DNA from: Pseudonocardia sp. ICBG1293
GTDB lineage: Bacteria; Actinomycetota; Actinomycetes; Mycobacteriales; Pseudonocardiaceae
Direction: 5' to 3'
DNA length: 64,000 nucleotides
Assembly (NCBI RefSeq): GCF_020131355.1
Contig: NZ_JAHLEL010000044.1
Coordinates: 1 to 64,000 of the forward strand
The notes beneath the pieces are model-generated. The model made no database searches. It had not been told where the DNA came from and saw only the letters and a program-made list of their open reading frames with translations. Position numbers and translations under genes: made by a program. Below are positions 1 through 8,468 of this stretch, piece by piece (the stretch's first letter is position 1; every line of letters starts with the position of its first letter).

Positions 1-2
1 CC

Positions 3-575
3 TACTGGCCCGCGCACACGCGGGTCCACGTGCGGGGTGCGCTGCGCGGGCTCGACCTGGGCGGGGGCACCTACGTGACCGACGACCTGGACCGGACCTT
101 CACCGTCGGGCGCAGCCAGGTCGTGAAGGCCGACACCCGCAGCCACGCGATCGTCGTCGTCCGCGACGGCGCGGAGGTCGCCCGCTACGACGCCTCCTAC
201 GGGCTGGAGTCCGACCCTCGCCGGGTGACCCGCTCGGGGGTGCACGTGGTGATGGCCAAGTCGGAGAAGGTGCTGATGAGCAACCCCGACTACGGCTACG
301 TCGACGAGCCGCAGTTCTGGGCGGTCCGGATCTCCAACAACGGCGAGTTCATCCACGCCAACCCCGCCTCGTCGTGGGCCCAGGGCAACCGCAACGTCAG
401 CCACGGCTGCATCAACCTGTCCACACGGGACGCGAAGGAGTTCTTCGCGAGCGCCGTGTTCGGCGACCCGGTCGAGGTGACCGGCAGCTCGCAGCCGCTG
501 ACCGCGGCCGACGGCGACCTCTACGACTGGTCGATCCCCTGGGACGAGTGGCGCTCGCTGAGCGCACTGTCCTGA
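3..575 (+). CDS. L,D-transpeptidase, 5' truncated by window edge
   Basis: C-terminal part of a YkuD-family L,D-transpeptidase, which makes 3-3 cross-links in peptidoglycan outside the membrane. The frame is open from base 3 (YWPAHTRVHV...), so the gene begins upstream of the window. The catalytic motif SHGCINLS, with the nucleophilic Cys, lies near bases 400-421, preceded by the conserved HANP segment. The N-terminal half resembles the Ig-like domain that precedes YkuD in actinobacterial Ldt proteins. It is followed by a 135-bp gap before the tautomerase operator. Family assignment is secure; the particular paralogue is not. Confidence 0.9.
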   Translation, partial: YWPAHTRVHVRGALRGLDLGGGTYVTDDLDRTFTVGRSQVVKADTRSHAIVVVRDGAEVARYDASYGLESDPRRVTRSGVHVVMAKSEKVLMSNPDYGYVDEPQFWAVRISNNGEFIHANPASSWAQGNRNVSHGCINLSTRDAKEFFASAVFGDPVEVTGSSQPLTAADGDLYDWSIPWDEWRSLSALS

Positions 576-639
576 CCCCCGCACGCGGACGAGCGCTCCC
601 GGGAGCCGGGCCGCCCGACGACAGCGCGGCACGTCGTGA

Positions 640-670
640 CGGACCGTCTGGTCCGGGACCGATCGGTCCG
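640..670. promoter_or_regulatory. Tandem TetR operators upstream of the tautomerase
   Basis: Two abutting palindromes: CGGACCGTCTGGTCCG (640-655, imperfect centre) and GGACCGATCGGTCC (656-669, perfect). The same sequence recurs before the TetR gene (1200-1215) and the MFS gene (1904-1919), so it is most likely the binding site of that TetR protein. Confidence 0.75.
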
Positions 671-710
671 TTAAGCTCCCCGGGACCCTGCAACGACGGA
701 AAGGCCTCCC

Positions 711-1151
711 ATGCCCCTCTGGACCGTCCACCACAGCGCCGACTGCCTCGACCCCGACGACCGGCGGATCCTGGCCGAGGGCATCACCGGCATCTACTCG
801 ATGCTGCCGCCGTTCTACGTCGGCGTGGTGTTCCAGGCCGCCGAACCCGGTGCGCTGTTCATCGGCGGGGTCCCCCGGGAGCGGTCCGTGCGGATCCAGG
901 TGGACCACATCGCCCGGACCCTGCCCGACGCGTCCGCGCGCGACCGCCTGATCGGCCGGGTCCGCGACCTGCTGACCCCCTTCATGGCCGAGCGGTCGCT
1001 GGACTGGGAGCTCCACGTCGACGAGACCTCCCGGGAGCTCTGGCTCATCCAGGGGCTGCGCCCGCCGGGGCCGGGGACCCCCGGCGAGCGCCTGTGGGCC
1101 GAGCGCGGCGCGCCGGTCCCCCTCGACGACGTCGTCACGAGCGGTCCCTGA
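711..1151 (+). CDS. Tautomerase-family protein
   Basis: A 146-residue protein starting Met-Pro-Leu-Trp, so Pro2 would become the N-terminal catalytic proline after Met removal, as in 4-oxalocrotonate tautomerase relatives. Length and sequence (VHHSADCLDPDDRR, then FIGGVPRERSVRIQVDHIART) fit the larger fungal/actinobacterial tautomerase subfamily rather than the 60-residue 4-OT enzymes. The substrate is unknown. The ATG is preceded by GGAAAGG at about 698-705. Two TetR operators sit about 40 bp upstream, which places it in a small regulon with the TetR and MFS genes downstream. That context suggests a role in handling a small toxic or carbonyl compound that the MFS protein exports (inference). 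Confidence 0.8.
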   Translation: MPLWTVHHSADCLDPDDRRILAEGITGIYSMLPPFYVGVVFQAAEPGALFIGGVPRERSVRIQVDHIARTLPDASARDRLIGRVRDLLTPFMAERSLDWELHVDETSRELWLIQGLRPPGPGTPGERLWAERGAPVPLDDVVTSGP

Positions 1152-1199
1152 TGCCGGCTCCCGGGGCCGGACCGGCCACTTCCGGCACGACGCCACGAA

Positions 1200-1222
1200 C
1201 GGACCGATCGGTCCGCTATCAT
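1200..1222 (+). promoter_or_regulatory. TetR operator and -10 of the tetR gene
   Basis: Perfect 16-bp palindrome CGGACCGATCGGTCCG (1200-1215) is followed directly by TATCAT (1217-1222), a good -10. The ATG at 1229 is 7 nt further on, so the tetR mRNA is probably leaderless, and the operator overlaps the -35 to -10 spacer. This is a classic autorepression layout. Confidence 0.75.
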
Positions 1223-1228
1223 CGCCGG

Positions 1229-1846
1229 ATGGCTCGCACGCCCGCCCCGGGCACCCGGGAACGCATCCTCGCGACCGCGTCGCGGTTGTTCTACGCGCAC
1301 GGGGTCCGCGCGGTCGGGATGAACCGGATCATCAGCGAGGCCGGCACCGGGAAGAACCTGCTCTACCAGCACTTCACCACCAAGGACGACCTGGTCGCGG
1401 GCTACCTCGGCCGGGTCCGTGAGCGCCGGGTGGACGCGATCCACCGGGCCCTCGACGCGGCGGGCGACGACCCGCGCGACCGGCTCGTGGCCCTGGTCGG
1501 CGAGCTCGGCGACCTGGTGACCCGCACGGGCTCGCGGGGGTGCGCCTTCCGCAACTACCTCGTCGAGTTCCCCGACGACTCCCCCGCCGGTTCCACGGAC
1601 GGCGCGGACACCTCCGTCGGGGCCGGCACACCGGCCACCCTCGCCCGGGAACACCTGGCGGAGGTACGCGCGGTCATCGACGGACTGGTCGGGGAGCTCG
1701 GGACCGACGACCCCGACCGGCTCGCCGACGAGCTCTGCCTGGTCGTCGACGGGCTGTTCATGCAGGCCGCCCACCGCGACCCGGACGGTCTCCGGCGCGG
1801 CGCCGACACCGCCGTGCGCCTCACCCGGCGCCTCGTCGGGGCCTGA
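1229..1846 (+). CDS. TetR/AcrR-family transcriptional regulator
   Basis: A 205-residue TetR protein. The N-terminal helix-turn-helix is clear (RERILATASRLFYAHGVRA, then MNRIISEAGTGKNLLYQHF). The C-terminal ligand domain is divergent, with an RGCAFRNYLVEF motif seen in TetR proteins of the YxaF/LmrA-like group. An open frame extends far upstream, but the operator and the -10 place the start at 1229 (probable leaderless ATG). It is expected to repress itself, the upstream tautomerase gene and the downstream MFS gene, because all three carry the same palindrome at their promoters. The ligand is unknown. Confidence 0.88.
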   Translation: MARTPAPGTRERILATASRLFYAHGVRAVGMNRIISEAGTGKNLLYQHFTTKDDLVAGYLGRVRERRVDAIHRALDAAGDDPRDRLVALVGELGDLVTRTGSRGCAFRNYLVEFPDDSPAGSTDGADTSVGAGTPATLAREHLAEVRAVIDGLVGELGTDDPDRLADELCLVVDGLFMQAAHRDPDGLRRGADTAVRLTRRLVGA

Positions 1847-1903
1847 CCACCCGCCCCGTCGCCCGGTGCCGCCCGGCCCGCCCGCCCTGCCCGCCCGTCG
1901 GAC

Positions 1904-1919
1904 CGGACCGATCAGTCCG
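1904..1919 (+). promoter_or_regulatory. Third TetR operator, upstream of the MFS gene
   Basis: CGGACCGATCAGTCCG has one mismatch to the perfect palindrome at 1200-1215. It is followed by a possible -10 (TATCGA, 1920-1925) and a ribosome binding site AGAGGA (1925-1930) 5 nt before the ATG. Confidence 0.7.
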
Positions 1920-1935
1920 TATCGAGAGGACCGCC

Positions 1936-3720
1936 ATGCCCGCCCCCCGGCCCGGTGTCGTCCTGCTGATCACGTCGGCGGCGGCGTTCCTGTCGAGCCT
2001 CGACCTGTTCATCGTCAACATCGCCTTCCCCGACATCCGCGCCTCGTTCCCCGGCACCGACCTCGGGCAGATGTCGTGGATCCTCAACGGCTACACCGTG
2101 GTGTTCGCGGCGTTCCTCGCCCTCGCCGGGCGGCTCGCCGACCGCTTCGGGCACAAGCGGGTCTTCCTGGTCGGGCTCGCCGTGTTCACCCTCGCCTCGG
2201 TCGCCTGCGCGGTGGCGCCGAGCGTGGTGCTGCTGGTCGCGGCGCGGGCGGTGCAGGCCGTGGGAGCGGCCTTCGTCATGCCCACCTCGCTGTCGCTGCT
2301 GCTCGCCGCGTACCCGGCCGAGCACCGCAGCCGCGCCGTCGGCGCGTGGGCCTCGATCGGCGCCGTCGCCGCGGCGCTCGGTCCGCCCCTGGGCGGGCTG
2401 CTCGTGCAGGCGTCGTGGCACTGGGTGTTCCTGGTGAACGTGCCGATCGGGCTCGCGGCGCTGCTGGCCGGGGCGCGGGCGCTGCGCGAGTCCGACGTCG
2501 CACGGACCGGGATGCCCGACCTGCTCGGCGCACTGGCCCTGATCCTGGGCATCGGCGCGCTCGCCTACGCCCTGGTCCGCGCCCCGGACGACGGGTGGCT
2601 CTCGGCGGAGGTCCTCACCGCCACCGGGATCGCGGTCCTCGGGCTGGTCGCGGTCGTGCTGCGGTCGCGACGGCACGCCGTCCCGGCCCTGGACCTCGCC
2701 GTCGTCCGGGTGCCGGCCGTCGGCCTCGCCGCGCTGACGATGGTGGCCTTCACCTGCGGGTTCGCCGGGATGCTGGTCGTCAACGTGCTCTACCTGACCG
2801 GGACCTGGGGCTGGACGGCGCAGCTCGCGGGCCTGGCGCTCGCGCCCGGGCCGATGGTCGTGGTCGTCGTCTCGCGGCTCGCCGGGCGGCTGTCGGCGCG
2901 GATCGGGATCGGTGCGACGGCGGCGCTCGGCGCCCTGGCCTTCGCGGCCGGGCCGGTCTGGTGGCTGCTCCACCTGGGCCGCACGCCCGACTACGGCGTG
3001 GGCATGCTCCCCGGGCAGCTGCTCACCGGGCTCGGCGTCGGGCTGATCCTGCCCACGCTCTCGTCCGTGGTCGGCTCCGCGCTGCCCGCCCCGCAGTGGG
3101 GCTCGGGCTCGTCGCTGATCAACACCGCCCGGCAGGTCGGGTCGGTGCTGGGCGTGGCCCTGCTCGTCTCGGTGATCGGTGCGCACACCACCGGGCTGCC
3201 GTCGGAGTTCGGCTCGGTCCGGGCCGGATGGGTGCTCCTGACGGGGTCGGCCGTGGTCGCCGCGCTCCTCGCACTCGTGCTCGCCGCCGCCGAACGACGG
3301 CCGGCTCCGGCGACCGGGGGCGCGGACACCACGGGCGACGCCGCCGTCGACCCCGCGGCCGGGACCGCCGTGGGCGCCGCCGTGGACGCCCGCGTCGCGG
3401 TGGCCGCCCACGCCGACGGCCGGACACCCGGTACCTCGCCGGTGGTGCGTGGCATCGTCCGGGACGGCCGGGGTCGGCCGCTGGCCGGTGCGGTCGGCAC
3501 GGTGATCGACGCCGGCGGCGCCGAGCTGGCCCGGGCGGTGACCGGACCCGACGGGCGGCTCGCCGTCCCGGTGGACGGCTCCCGGGTGGCGCCGGGGACG
3601 CACGTGGTCCTCGTGGTCACCGAGGCGGGTCATCACCCGCGTGCCCACCGGGTGCCACTGGGTGGTGAGGCGGCCCTGTCGCTGGTGCGGCGGGACGCGC
3701 CGGCGGCCGACCCGCTCTGA
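1936..3720 (+). CDS. MFS drug exporter (DHA2/EmrB type) with C-terminal Ig-like extension
   Basis: A 594-residue protein of the 14-TM DHA2 family, probably a proton-driven exporter in the inner membrane. Visible are the N-terminal SLDLFIVNIAFPDI helix, motif A-like GRLADRFGHKRVFLVG, and the motif C region near ALGPPLGGLL. After the last TM (about residue 455) comes an Ala/Gly-rich linker, then about 90 residues reading VVRGIVRDGRGRPLAGAVGTVID and similar, a carboxypeptidase-regulatory-like beta-sandwich. That tail is not typical of EmrB but recurs in some actinobacterial transporters. The ATG at 1936 has an SD. The operator just upstream indicates control by the adjacent TetR. The substrate is unknown. 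Confidence 0.85.
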   Translation: MPAPRPGVVLLITSAAAFLSSLDLFIVNIAFPDIRASFPGTDLGQMSWILNGYTVVFAAFLALAGRLADRFGHKRVFLVGLAVFTLASVACAVAPSVVLLVAARAVQAVGAAFVMPTSLSLLLAAYPAEHRSRAVGAWASIGAVAAALGPPLGGLLVQASWHWVFLVNVPIGLAALLAGARALRESDVARTGMPDLLGALALILGIGALAYALVRAPDDGWLSAEVLTATGIAVLGLVAVVLRSRRHAVPALDLAVVRVPAVGLAALTMVAFTCGFAGMLVVNVLYLTGTWGWTAQLAGLALAPGPMVVVVVSRLAGRLSARIGIGATAALGALAFAAGPVWWLLHLGRTPDYGVGMLPGQLLTGLGVGLILPTLSSVVGSALPAPQWGSGSSLINTARQVGSVLGVALLVSVIGAHTTGLPSEFGSVRAGWVLLTGSAVVAALLALVLAAAERRPAPATGGADTTGDAAVDPAAGTAVGAAVDARVAVAAHADGRTPGTSPVVRGIVRDGRGRPLAGAVGTVIDAGGAELARAVTGPDGRLAVPVDGSRVAPGTHVVLVVTEAGHHPRAHRVPLGGEAALSLVRRDAPAADPL

Positions 3721-3729
3721 CCCGGTCCC

Positions 3730-3780
3730 GGTCCGGCCTCCCGGGGGACCGGTCCGGCCTCCCCGGGGGGACCGGTCCGG
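3730..3780. repeat. Tandem self-complementary repeat, possible terminator
   Basis: Two units (3730-3750 and 3751-3773), each starting GGTCCGGCCTCCC and ending GGGGGACC, followed by a partial third unit (GGTCCGG). Each unit can fold on itself and lies between the convergent MFS and AMP-ligase genes, so it may act as a bidirectional terminator. There is no T-tract. The rest of 3781-3933 shows nothing recognisable. Confidence 0.5.
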
Positions 3781-3933
3781 GGGCGTCGACGCGGGCGCGC
3801 GGGGCGCCTGCGTCGCCGGCACCGCGCGTCGCTGTGAGGGCCCGTGGCGCACAGCCGGTGTCCGCGGCGCCGGGCCGGTCCGTTCCGGTCCCGCGCAGCA
3901 CCGGCGGGACCGCCGCGGGGGGCCGCGGCGCGG

Positions 3934-5538
3934 CTACCGGATCCGGCGCTCCTCCCCCGCCCACGCCTCGTCGCGCAGGACGAACTTCTGGATCTTCCCG
4001 GTCGAGGTCTTCGGGAGTTCGGCGAAGGTGACCCGCTTCGGTGCCTTGAACCGCGCCAGCCGGCCCCGGACGTGCTCGACGATCTCGTCCTCGGTGGCGC
4101 TCGCCCCCTCGCGCAGGGTCACCCAGGCCGCGGGGACCTCGCCCCACCGCTCGTCCGGGACGGCGATCACCGCGACCTCCAGGACGGCCAGGTGGTCGGC
4201 GATGGCCTGTTCCACCTCGACGCTGGCGATGTTCTCCCCGCCGGAGATGATCACGTCCTTGGAGCGGTCGCGGAGCTCGACGTAGCCGTCGGGGTGCATG
4301 ACGCCGATGTCCCCGGTGCGGAACCAGCCGTCCGGCGCGGCGTCGCGGGTGGCCTGGTCGTCGTCCAGGTAGCCGAGCATGACGTTGTTGCCGCGCAGCG
4401 CGATCTGCCCGGTGGTCCGCCCGTCGCCCGGGACGTCGGCGCCGTCGGCGTCGATCACCCGGACGGCGCAGGCGATCATGTTCCCGACGCCCTGCCGGGC
4501 CTTCATCCGCGCCCGCGCGTCGGCGTCGAGGTCGTTCCACTCCGGGCGCCAGTCGCAGATCATCGCCGGACCGAAGGTCTCGGTGAGCCCGTAGAGGTGG
4601 GTCACCTCGAACCCGAGCTCGGCCATCCGGCGCAGGATGGCCGGGCTCGGCGGCGCTCCCCCGGTCGCGACGGCCACCGGCGTCTCCACCGGCCCGGCCT
4701 CCGGGGCGTAGGCGATCATCGACAGCACGGTCGGGGCCCCGTTGAGGTGGGTGACACCCTGCTCGCGCACGAGCTGCCAGATCCGGGACGGTTCGACCTT
4801 CGGCAGGCAGACGTGCGTGGCGGCGGCCGCGGTGACCGCCCACGGGAAGCACCAGCCGTTGCAGTGGAACATCGGCAGCGTCCACAGGTGCACCGACGAC
4901 GCGGTCAGCCCGGTGTGCCCGACCATCGCCAGTGCCTGCAGGTAGGCACCCCGGTGGTGGTACATCACGCCCTTCGGGTTCCCGGTGGTCCCGGACGTGT
5001 AGTTGATCGACAGCAGGCCGCGCTCGTCGCCCGGCCGCACCGCGGTGGGCTCCCCCTGCTCGACGAGGCGCTCGTAGTCCGGGCCGACCCGCACGGTGTG
5101 CGGCGGGGTGTCGAGGCGGGCGGTGACCTCGGCGACGAGGTCGTCGAACACCGGGTCGGCCACCAGCACCGAGGCGCGGGAGTGCTCCAGGATGTAGGCG
5201 ACCTCGCCCGCCGACAGCCGGGTGTTGACCGCGACCAGCGCCGCGCCCGACCAGGGGACCGCGTGCGCCGCCTCCAGCCCGACGTGGGTGTTCGGCACGA
5301 GCACCGCGACCGGGCGCCCGCCGTGCAGCGCGGCGAGCGAGCCCGCCAGTCGCCGGCAGCGGTCCCGGAACTCGGTGTAGGTGAACCGCAGGTCACCGTC
5401 GACGACCGCGACCCGGTCCCCGTGCGCCGCCGCGGCCCGGTCGAGGAACGCCGTGGGCGTCAGCGGCTCGTAGGACAGGTCCACCAGATCGGCCGGGACA
5501 CCCGCCGGGTGGGTGGGGACGGGAGCCTCGTCGGTCAT
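3934..5538 (-). CDS. AMP-binding acyl-CoA synthetase
   Basis: A 534-residue ANL-superfamily ligase that activates a carboxylate as acyl-AMP and then forms the CoA thioester. Motifs seen: P-loop YTSGTTGNPKG, YGLTETFGP, GWFRTGDIGV, DRSKDVIISGGENI, and the C-terminal catalytic Lys in KTSTGKIQKF. The overall form is like medium/long-chain fatty-acyl or methylmercaptopropionate-type CoA ligases. A much longer open frame extends upstream, but the real N-terminus is the ATG at 5538 (MTDEAPVPTHP). It is divergent from the acyl-CoA dehydrogenase at 5818, which shares the promoter region and possibly the pathway. Substrate not predictable. Confidence 0.9.
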   Translation of the reverse strand: MTDEAPVPTHPAGVPADLVDLSYEPLTPTAFLDRAAAAHGDRVAVVDGDLRFTYTEFRDRCRRLAGSLAALHGGRPVAVLVPNTHVGLEAAHAVPWSGAALVAVNTRLSAGEVAYILEHSRASVLVADPVFDDLVAEVTARLDTPPHTVRVGPDYERLVEQGEPTAVRPGDERGLLSINYTSGTTGNPKGVMYHHRGAYLQALAMVGHTGLTASSVHLWTLPMFHCNGWCFPWAVTAAAATHVCLPKVEPSRIWQLVREQGVTHLNGAPTVLSMIAYAPEAGPVETPVAVATGGAPPSPAILRRMAELGFEVTHLYGLTETFGPAMICDWRPEWNDLDADARARMKARQGVGNMIACAVRVIDADGADVPGDGRTTGQIALRGNNVMLGYLDDDQATRDAAPDGWFRTGDIGVMHPDGYVELRDRSKDVIISGGENIASVEVEQAIADHLAVLEVAVIAVPDERWGEVPAAWVTLREGASATEDEIVEHVRGRLARFKAPKRVTFAELPKTSTGKIQKFVLRDEAWAGEERRIR

Positions 5539-5644
5539 CCCCCGAGCCTCCCCGGCGACGCGGACCGGCGCAATCGCCGCGTCGGCCCGGTGGTCCGCCG
5601 CCGCACGTCGATCCGCCGCCCGCTCAGTGATCCGATCCCCGCCC

Positions 5645-5694
5645 GGTGATCCGCTCCCTGCGTGCGTCCGGACGCACCCGGGGAGCGGATCACC
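5645..5694. promoter_or_regulatory. 50-bp near-perfect nested palindrome in a divergent promoter region
   Basis: Outer arms GGTGATCCGCTCCC (5645-5658) and its reverse complement (5681-5694) enclose a perfect 16-bp palindrome GTGCGTCCGGACGCAC (5662-5677). It lies between two divergently starting genes, so it is not a terminator; a large operator or cruciform element is more likely. Confidence 0.65.
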
Positions 5695-5817
5695 GCGCGC
5701 ACCGTCGATCACCGGCCGGTCGGCGGCCGGACGGCGGCCGGACGGCGGCCCTGTCGCCGTGGCTCGGTGCTGGGTTACGTTCGCCGTGGCAACGAGGCTC
5801 GTCGGGAGGCGGACGCG

Positions 5818-7104
5818 ATGGCGTGGGACTTCAGCACCGATCCGGAGTTCGAGGAGAAGCTGAAGTGGATGCGCGGCTTCGTCCGCGACGAGATCATCCC
5901 GCTGGAGACGCTCGACCTGGACCGGGAGACCTTCGCCCGGATCACCGCCCCGCTCCAGGAGCAGGTCAAGGAGCAGGGCCTGTGGGCGGCGCACCTGCCC
6001 CCGGAGCTCGGCGGCGGCGGGTTCGGGCAGGTCTCGCTCGGGCTGATGCACGAGATCCTGGGCCAGTGCCGCTACGCGCCGGGTGTGTTCGGCAACCAGG
6101 CGCCCGACTCGGGCAACGCCGAGCTGCTCGCGATCGGCGGATCGCCGGAGCAGAAGGAGCGCTGGATGCACCCGCTGCTGCGCGGCGAGCTGCGGTCCTG
6201 CTTCTCGATGACCGAGCCCGGCGCCGGCGCGGACCCGACGATGCTGTCCACCCGGGCCGTGCGCGACGGCGACGACTACGTCATCAATGGCCACAAGTGG
6301 TTCTCCTCGAACGCCACCGGCTCGGACTTCCTCATCGCGATGGTGGTGACCGACCCGGACGCACCGCCGTACCAGCGCGCGTCGATGATCATCGTCCCGA
6401 CCGACACCCCCGGACTCGACGTCGCCCGCGACATCCCGGTGATGGACCACCCCGAGATCGGCGGCGAGATCTACGGTGGTCACGCCGAGGTCCTCTACCG
6501 CGACGTCCGGGTGCCGGCGACGAACCTCGTCGGCAGCCCCGGTGACGGTTTCCGGCTCGCCCAGCAGCGGCTCGGCCCGGGACGCATCCACCACGCCATG
6601 CGCTGGCTCGGCCAGTCCCGGCGGGCGTTCGACATGCTCTGCGAGCGCGCCGTGTCGAGGACGGCGAGCGGGACCCGCCTCGCGGACAAGCAGATGGTGC
6701 AGGACATGGTCGCGCAGTCGGCGGCGGACATGGCCGCGGCGCGGCTGCTGACCCTGCACGCCGCGTGGACGATGGACCAGGTCGGCGCGTCGAACGCCCG
6801 GATCGAGATCGGGATGATCAAGTACTGGGGCGCGAAGGTGCTGCACGACGTGATCGACCGCGCCATCCAGGTGCACGGCTCACTGGGCTTCTCCGGGGAC
6901 CTGCCGCTAGAGCAGATGTACCGGGCGGCCCGCGCGGCACGCATCTACGACGGCCCCGACGAGGTGCACAAGGAGTCCGTCGCGCGGCGGATCCTGCGCG
7001 GCTACACCCCGGTCGAGGTCCCGACCGAGCACATCCCGACCCGCACCGAGGCCGCGCGGCGCAGGTTCGCGGAGTACCTCGACACCGCCGCGGCGAACGC
7101 CTGA
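5818..7104 (+). CDS. Acyl-CoA dehydrogenase
   Basis: A 428-residue FAD-dependent acyl-CoA dehydrogenase (alpha,beta-desaturation of an acyl-CoA). Seen: SMTEPGAGADPTM, the INGHKWFSSNA segment, QVHGSLGFSGDLPLEQMYR and RAARIYDGPDEVHKESVARRIL. It is of the longer ACAD10/11-like group found in actinobacteria. The ATG at 5818 has GGGAGG at 5804-5809. It is divergent from the ligase at 3934-5538, with the large palindrome between them, and ends 5 bp before the convergent marR gene. It probably acts on the CoA ester made by the neighbouring ligase (inference). Confidence 0.9.
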   Translation: MAWDFSTDPEFEEKLKWMRGFVRDEIIPLETLDLDRETFARITAPLQEQVKEQGLWAAHLPPELGGGGFGQVSLGLMHEILGQCRYAPGVFGNQAPDSGNAELLAIGGSPEQKERWMHPLLRGELRSCFSMTEPGAGADPTMLSTRAVRDGDDYVINGHKWFSSNATGSDFLIAMVVTDPDAPPYQRASMIIVPTDTPGLDVARDIPVMDHPEIGGEIYGGHAEVLYRDVRVPATNLVGSPGDGFRLAQQRLGPGRIHHAMRWLGQSRRAFDMLCERAVSRTASGTRLADKQMVQDMVAQSAADMAAARLLTLHAAWTMDQVGASNARIEIGMIKYWGAKVLHDVIDRAIQVHGSLGFSGDLPLEQMYRAARAARIYDGPDEVHKESVARRILRGYTPVEVPTEHIPTRTEAARRRFAEYLDTAAANA

Positions 7105-7108
7105 CGAC

Positions 7109-7600
7109 TCAGGCCGGGGTCGACCTCGGCTCCGGTCCGGCGGCGAGGTCGGCGCGGTAGTCCGCGACCAGCGCGTTCATCGCGGTGAGGAAACGGGCCA
7201 CCGCGGCGAGCTCGTCGTCGTCGAACCCGGCGAGCGCCGCGTCCATCCGGGCGCCCAGCGGGCCGAAGAACGCCCCGCCCACCTCGGCGGCGTTCTCGGC
7301 CTGACGCAGGGTCACCCGCCGTCGGTCGGTGGACTCGCGGCTGCGCCGCACGTGCCCGGCGCGCTCCAGCCGGTCGACCAGTGCGGTCGTCGCGCCGGTG
7401 GACAGGCCGAGCCGGGCGCCCAGCACCCCCGGGGTCAGCGGCTCCCCCGCCGAGTCCGCGCGCATCACCGCGAGCAGCGCGTGCAGGTCGGTGGGGTGCA
7501 GCCGGTGCCGGCCCGCGAACTCCTGGCCGAGCAGCTCGGCCTCGCCTGCGTAGTCCTGCAGCAGCGCGACCAGGTCCTCGCGTCGCGTCCGGGCAGGCAT
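7109..7600 (-). CDS. MarR-family transcriptional regulator
   Basis: A 163-residue winged-helix protein. The recognition region TPGVLGARLGLSTGATTALVDRLERAGHVRR and the wing RESTDRRRVTLR are typical of MarR. It lies convergent to the acyl-CoA dehydrogenase, with only 4 bp between the stops, and 45 bp from the start of the enoyl-CoA hydratase gene's 3' end. Targets are not visible; no clear MarR palindrome was found at its own start. Confidence 0.9.
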   Translation of the reverse strand: MPARTRREDLVALLQDYAGEAELLGQEFAGRHRLHPTDLHALLAVMRADSAGEPLTPGVLGARLGLSTGATTALVDRLERAGHVRRSRESTDRRRVTLRQAENAAEVGGAFFGPLGARMDAALAGFDDDELAAVARFLTAMNALVADYRADLAAGPEPRSTPA

Positions 7601-7645
7601 GCCGGGGAGCCTAGTCGCCGAGCGCCGGCGCGCGCCGGGGACGGG

Positions 7646-8404
7646 TCAGCGCCCGGTCCAGCGTGGCGGGCGCTTCTCCAGGAACGCCGCGATCCCCTCC
7701 GCCCGGTCCGCCGACCGGTCGATCGCCGCCGAGGCGATCCCGGTGGCGTTCCAGCCGCGCTCGTCCGGTTCGGACACCACGCGCTCCAGCGCACGCAGCG
7801 ACACCGACACCGCCAGCGGCGAGTTCTCGCACACCACGTCGGCGAGCTCCAGGGCAGCGCCCTCCGCCCGTCCCGGCTCGACCAGCTCGGTCACCAGACC
7901 CAGGGTGTACGCGCGTTCGGCGTCCAGCGGGCGCCCGGTCACCAGCAGCTGCTTGGCGACGTTGAGCGGCAGCGGCCGCGGCGCGCGGAACAGCGCCCCG
8001 CAGTTCGCGACCAGGCCGCGGGCGACCTCCGGCAGCCCGAAGCGCGCGGTCGTCGACGCGACGACCATGTCGCAGGCCAGCACGATCTCGAAGCCACCGC
8101 CGTAGGCGACGCCCTCGACCGCGGCGATCAGCGGACGTCGCCGGTCGCGCCGGACCACGCCGTAGTTCCCGCCGCGGGGGGTGGGACCGCCCGAGCCCGC
8201 GGCCAGGTCGGTGCCCGCACTGAAGGCCGTCGCGCCCCCGGCCAGCACTCCGCACCAGAGGTCGGGGTCGTCGTCGAGGGTGTTGAGAGCCTCGTCGAGC
8301 CCCGCGGTCATCGCCGCGTCGACGGCGTTGCGCTTGTCCGGCCGGGTCATCCGGATCAGGAGCACGTGCCCGTGCCGCTCGGTGGTCACCCGGGTCCCCG
8401 CCAT
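7646..8404 (-). CDS. Enoyl-CoA hydratase/isomerase family protein
   Basis: A 252-residue crotonase-fold protein. Seen: MTRPDKRNAVDAAM, the oxyanion-hole strand FSAGTDL, and AVEGVAYGGGFEIVLACD. The second catalytic-loop position reads GLPEVARGLVANCGALFRAPR, so the Glu of LPEV is present while the usual GLxPG loop is altered. An in-frame GTG 12 nt upstream (8416) sits 7 nt after TACAGT, a possible -10, so a leaderless start there (256 residues) is equally likely. It is divergent from the MBL hydrolase gene, about 50 bp away. The substrate is unknown. Confidence 0.85.
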   Translation of the reverse strand: MAGTRVTTERHGHVLLIRMTRPDKRNAVDAAMTAGLDEALNTLDDDPDLWCGVLAGGATAFSAGTDLAAGSGGPTPRGGNYGVVRRDRRRPLIAAVEGVAYGGGFEIVLACDMVVASTTARFGLPEVARGLVANCGALFRAPRPLPLNVAKQLLVTGRPLDAERAYTLGLVTELVEPGRAEGAALELADVVCENSPLAVSVSLRALERVVSEPDERGWNATGIASAAIDRSADRAEGIAAFLEKRPPRWTGR

Positions 8405-8468
8405 GCCGTCGGTCACGATCGTGACTGTAGGTGGGGAGCGGGCGCGGGGCGTTCGTAGTGTGGTGATC

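Noticed and set aside
3730..3780. CRISPR-like or VNTR array
   Set aside because: Only two and a third self-complementary units with no spacers; more likely a terminator-like hairpin pair.
3934..6876. A 980-codon open frame on the minus strand
   Set aside because: Only the part below 5538 has AMP-ligase homology; the upstream part is antisense to the acyl-CoA dehydrogenase and follows from GC-rich codon bias.
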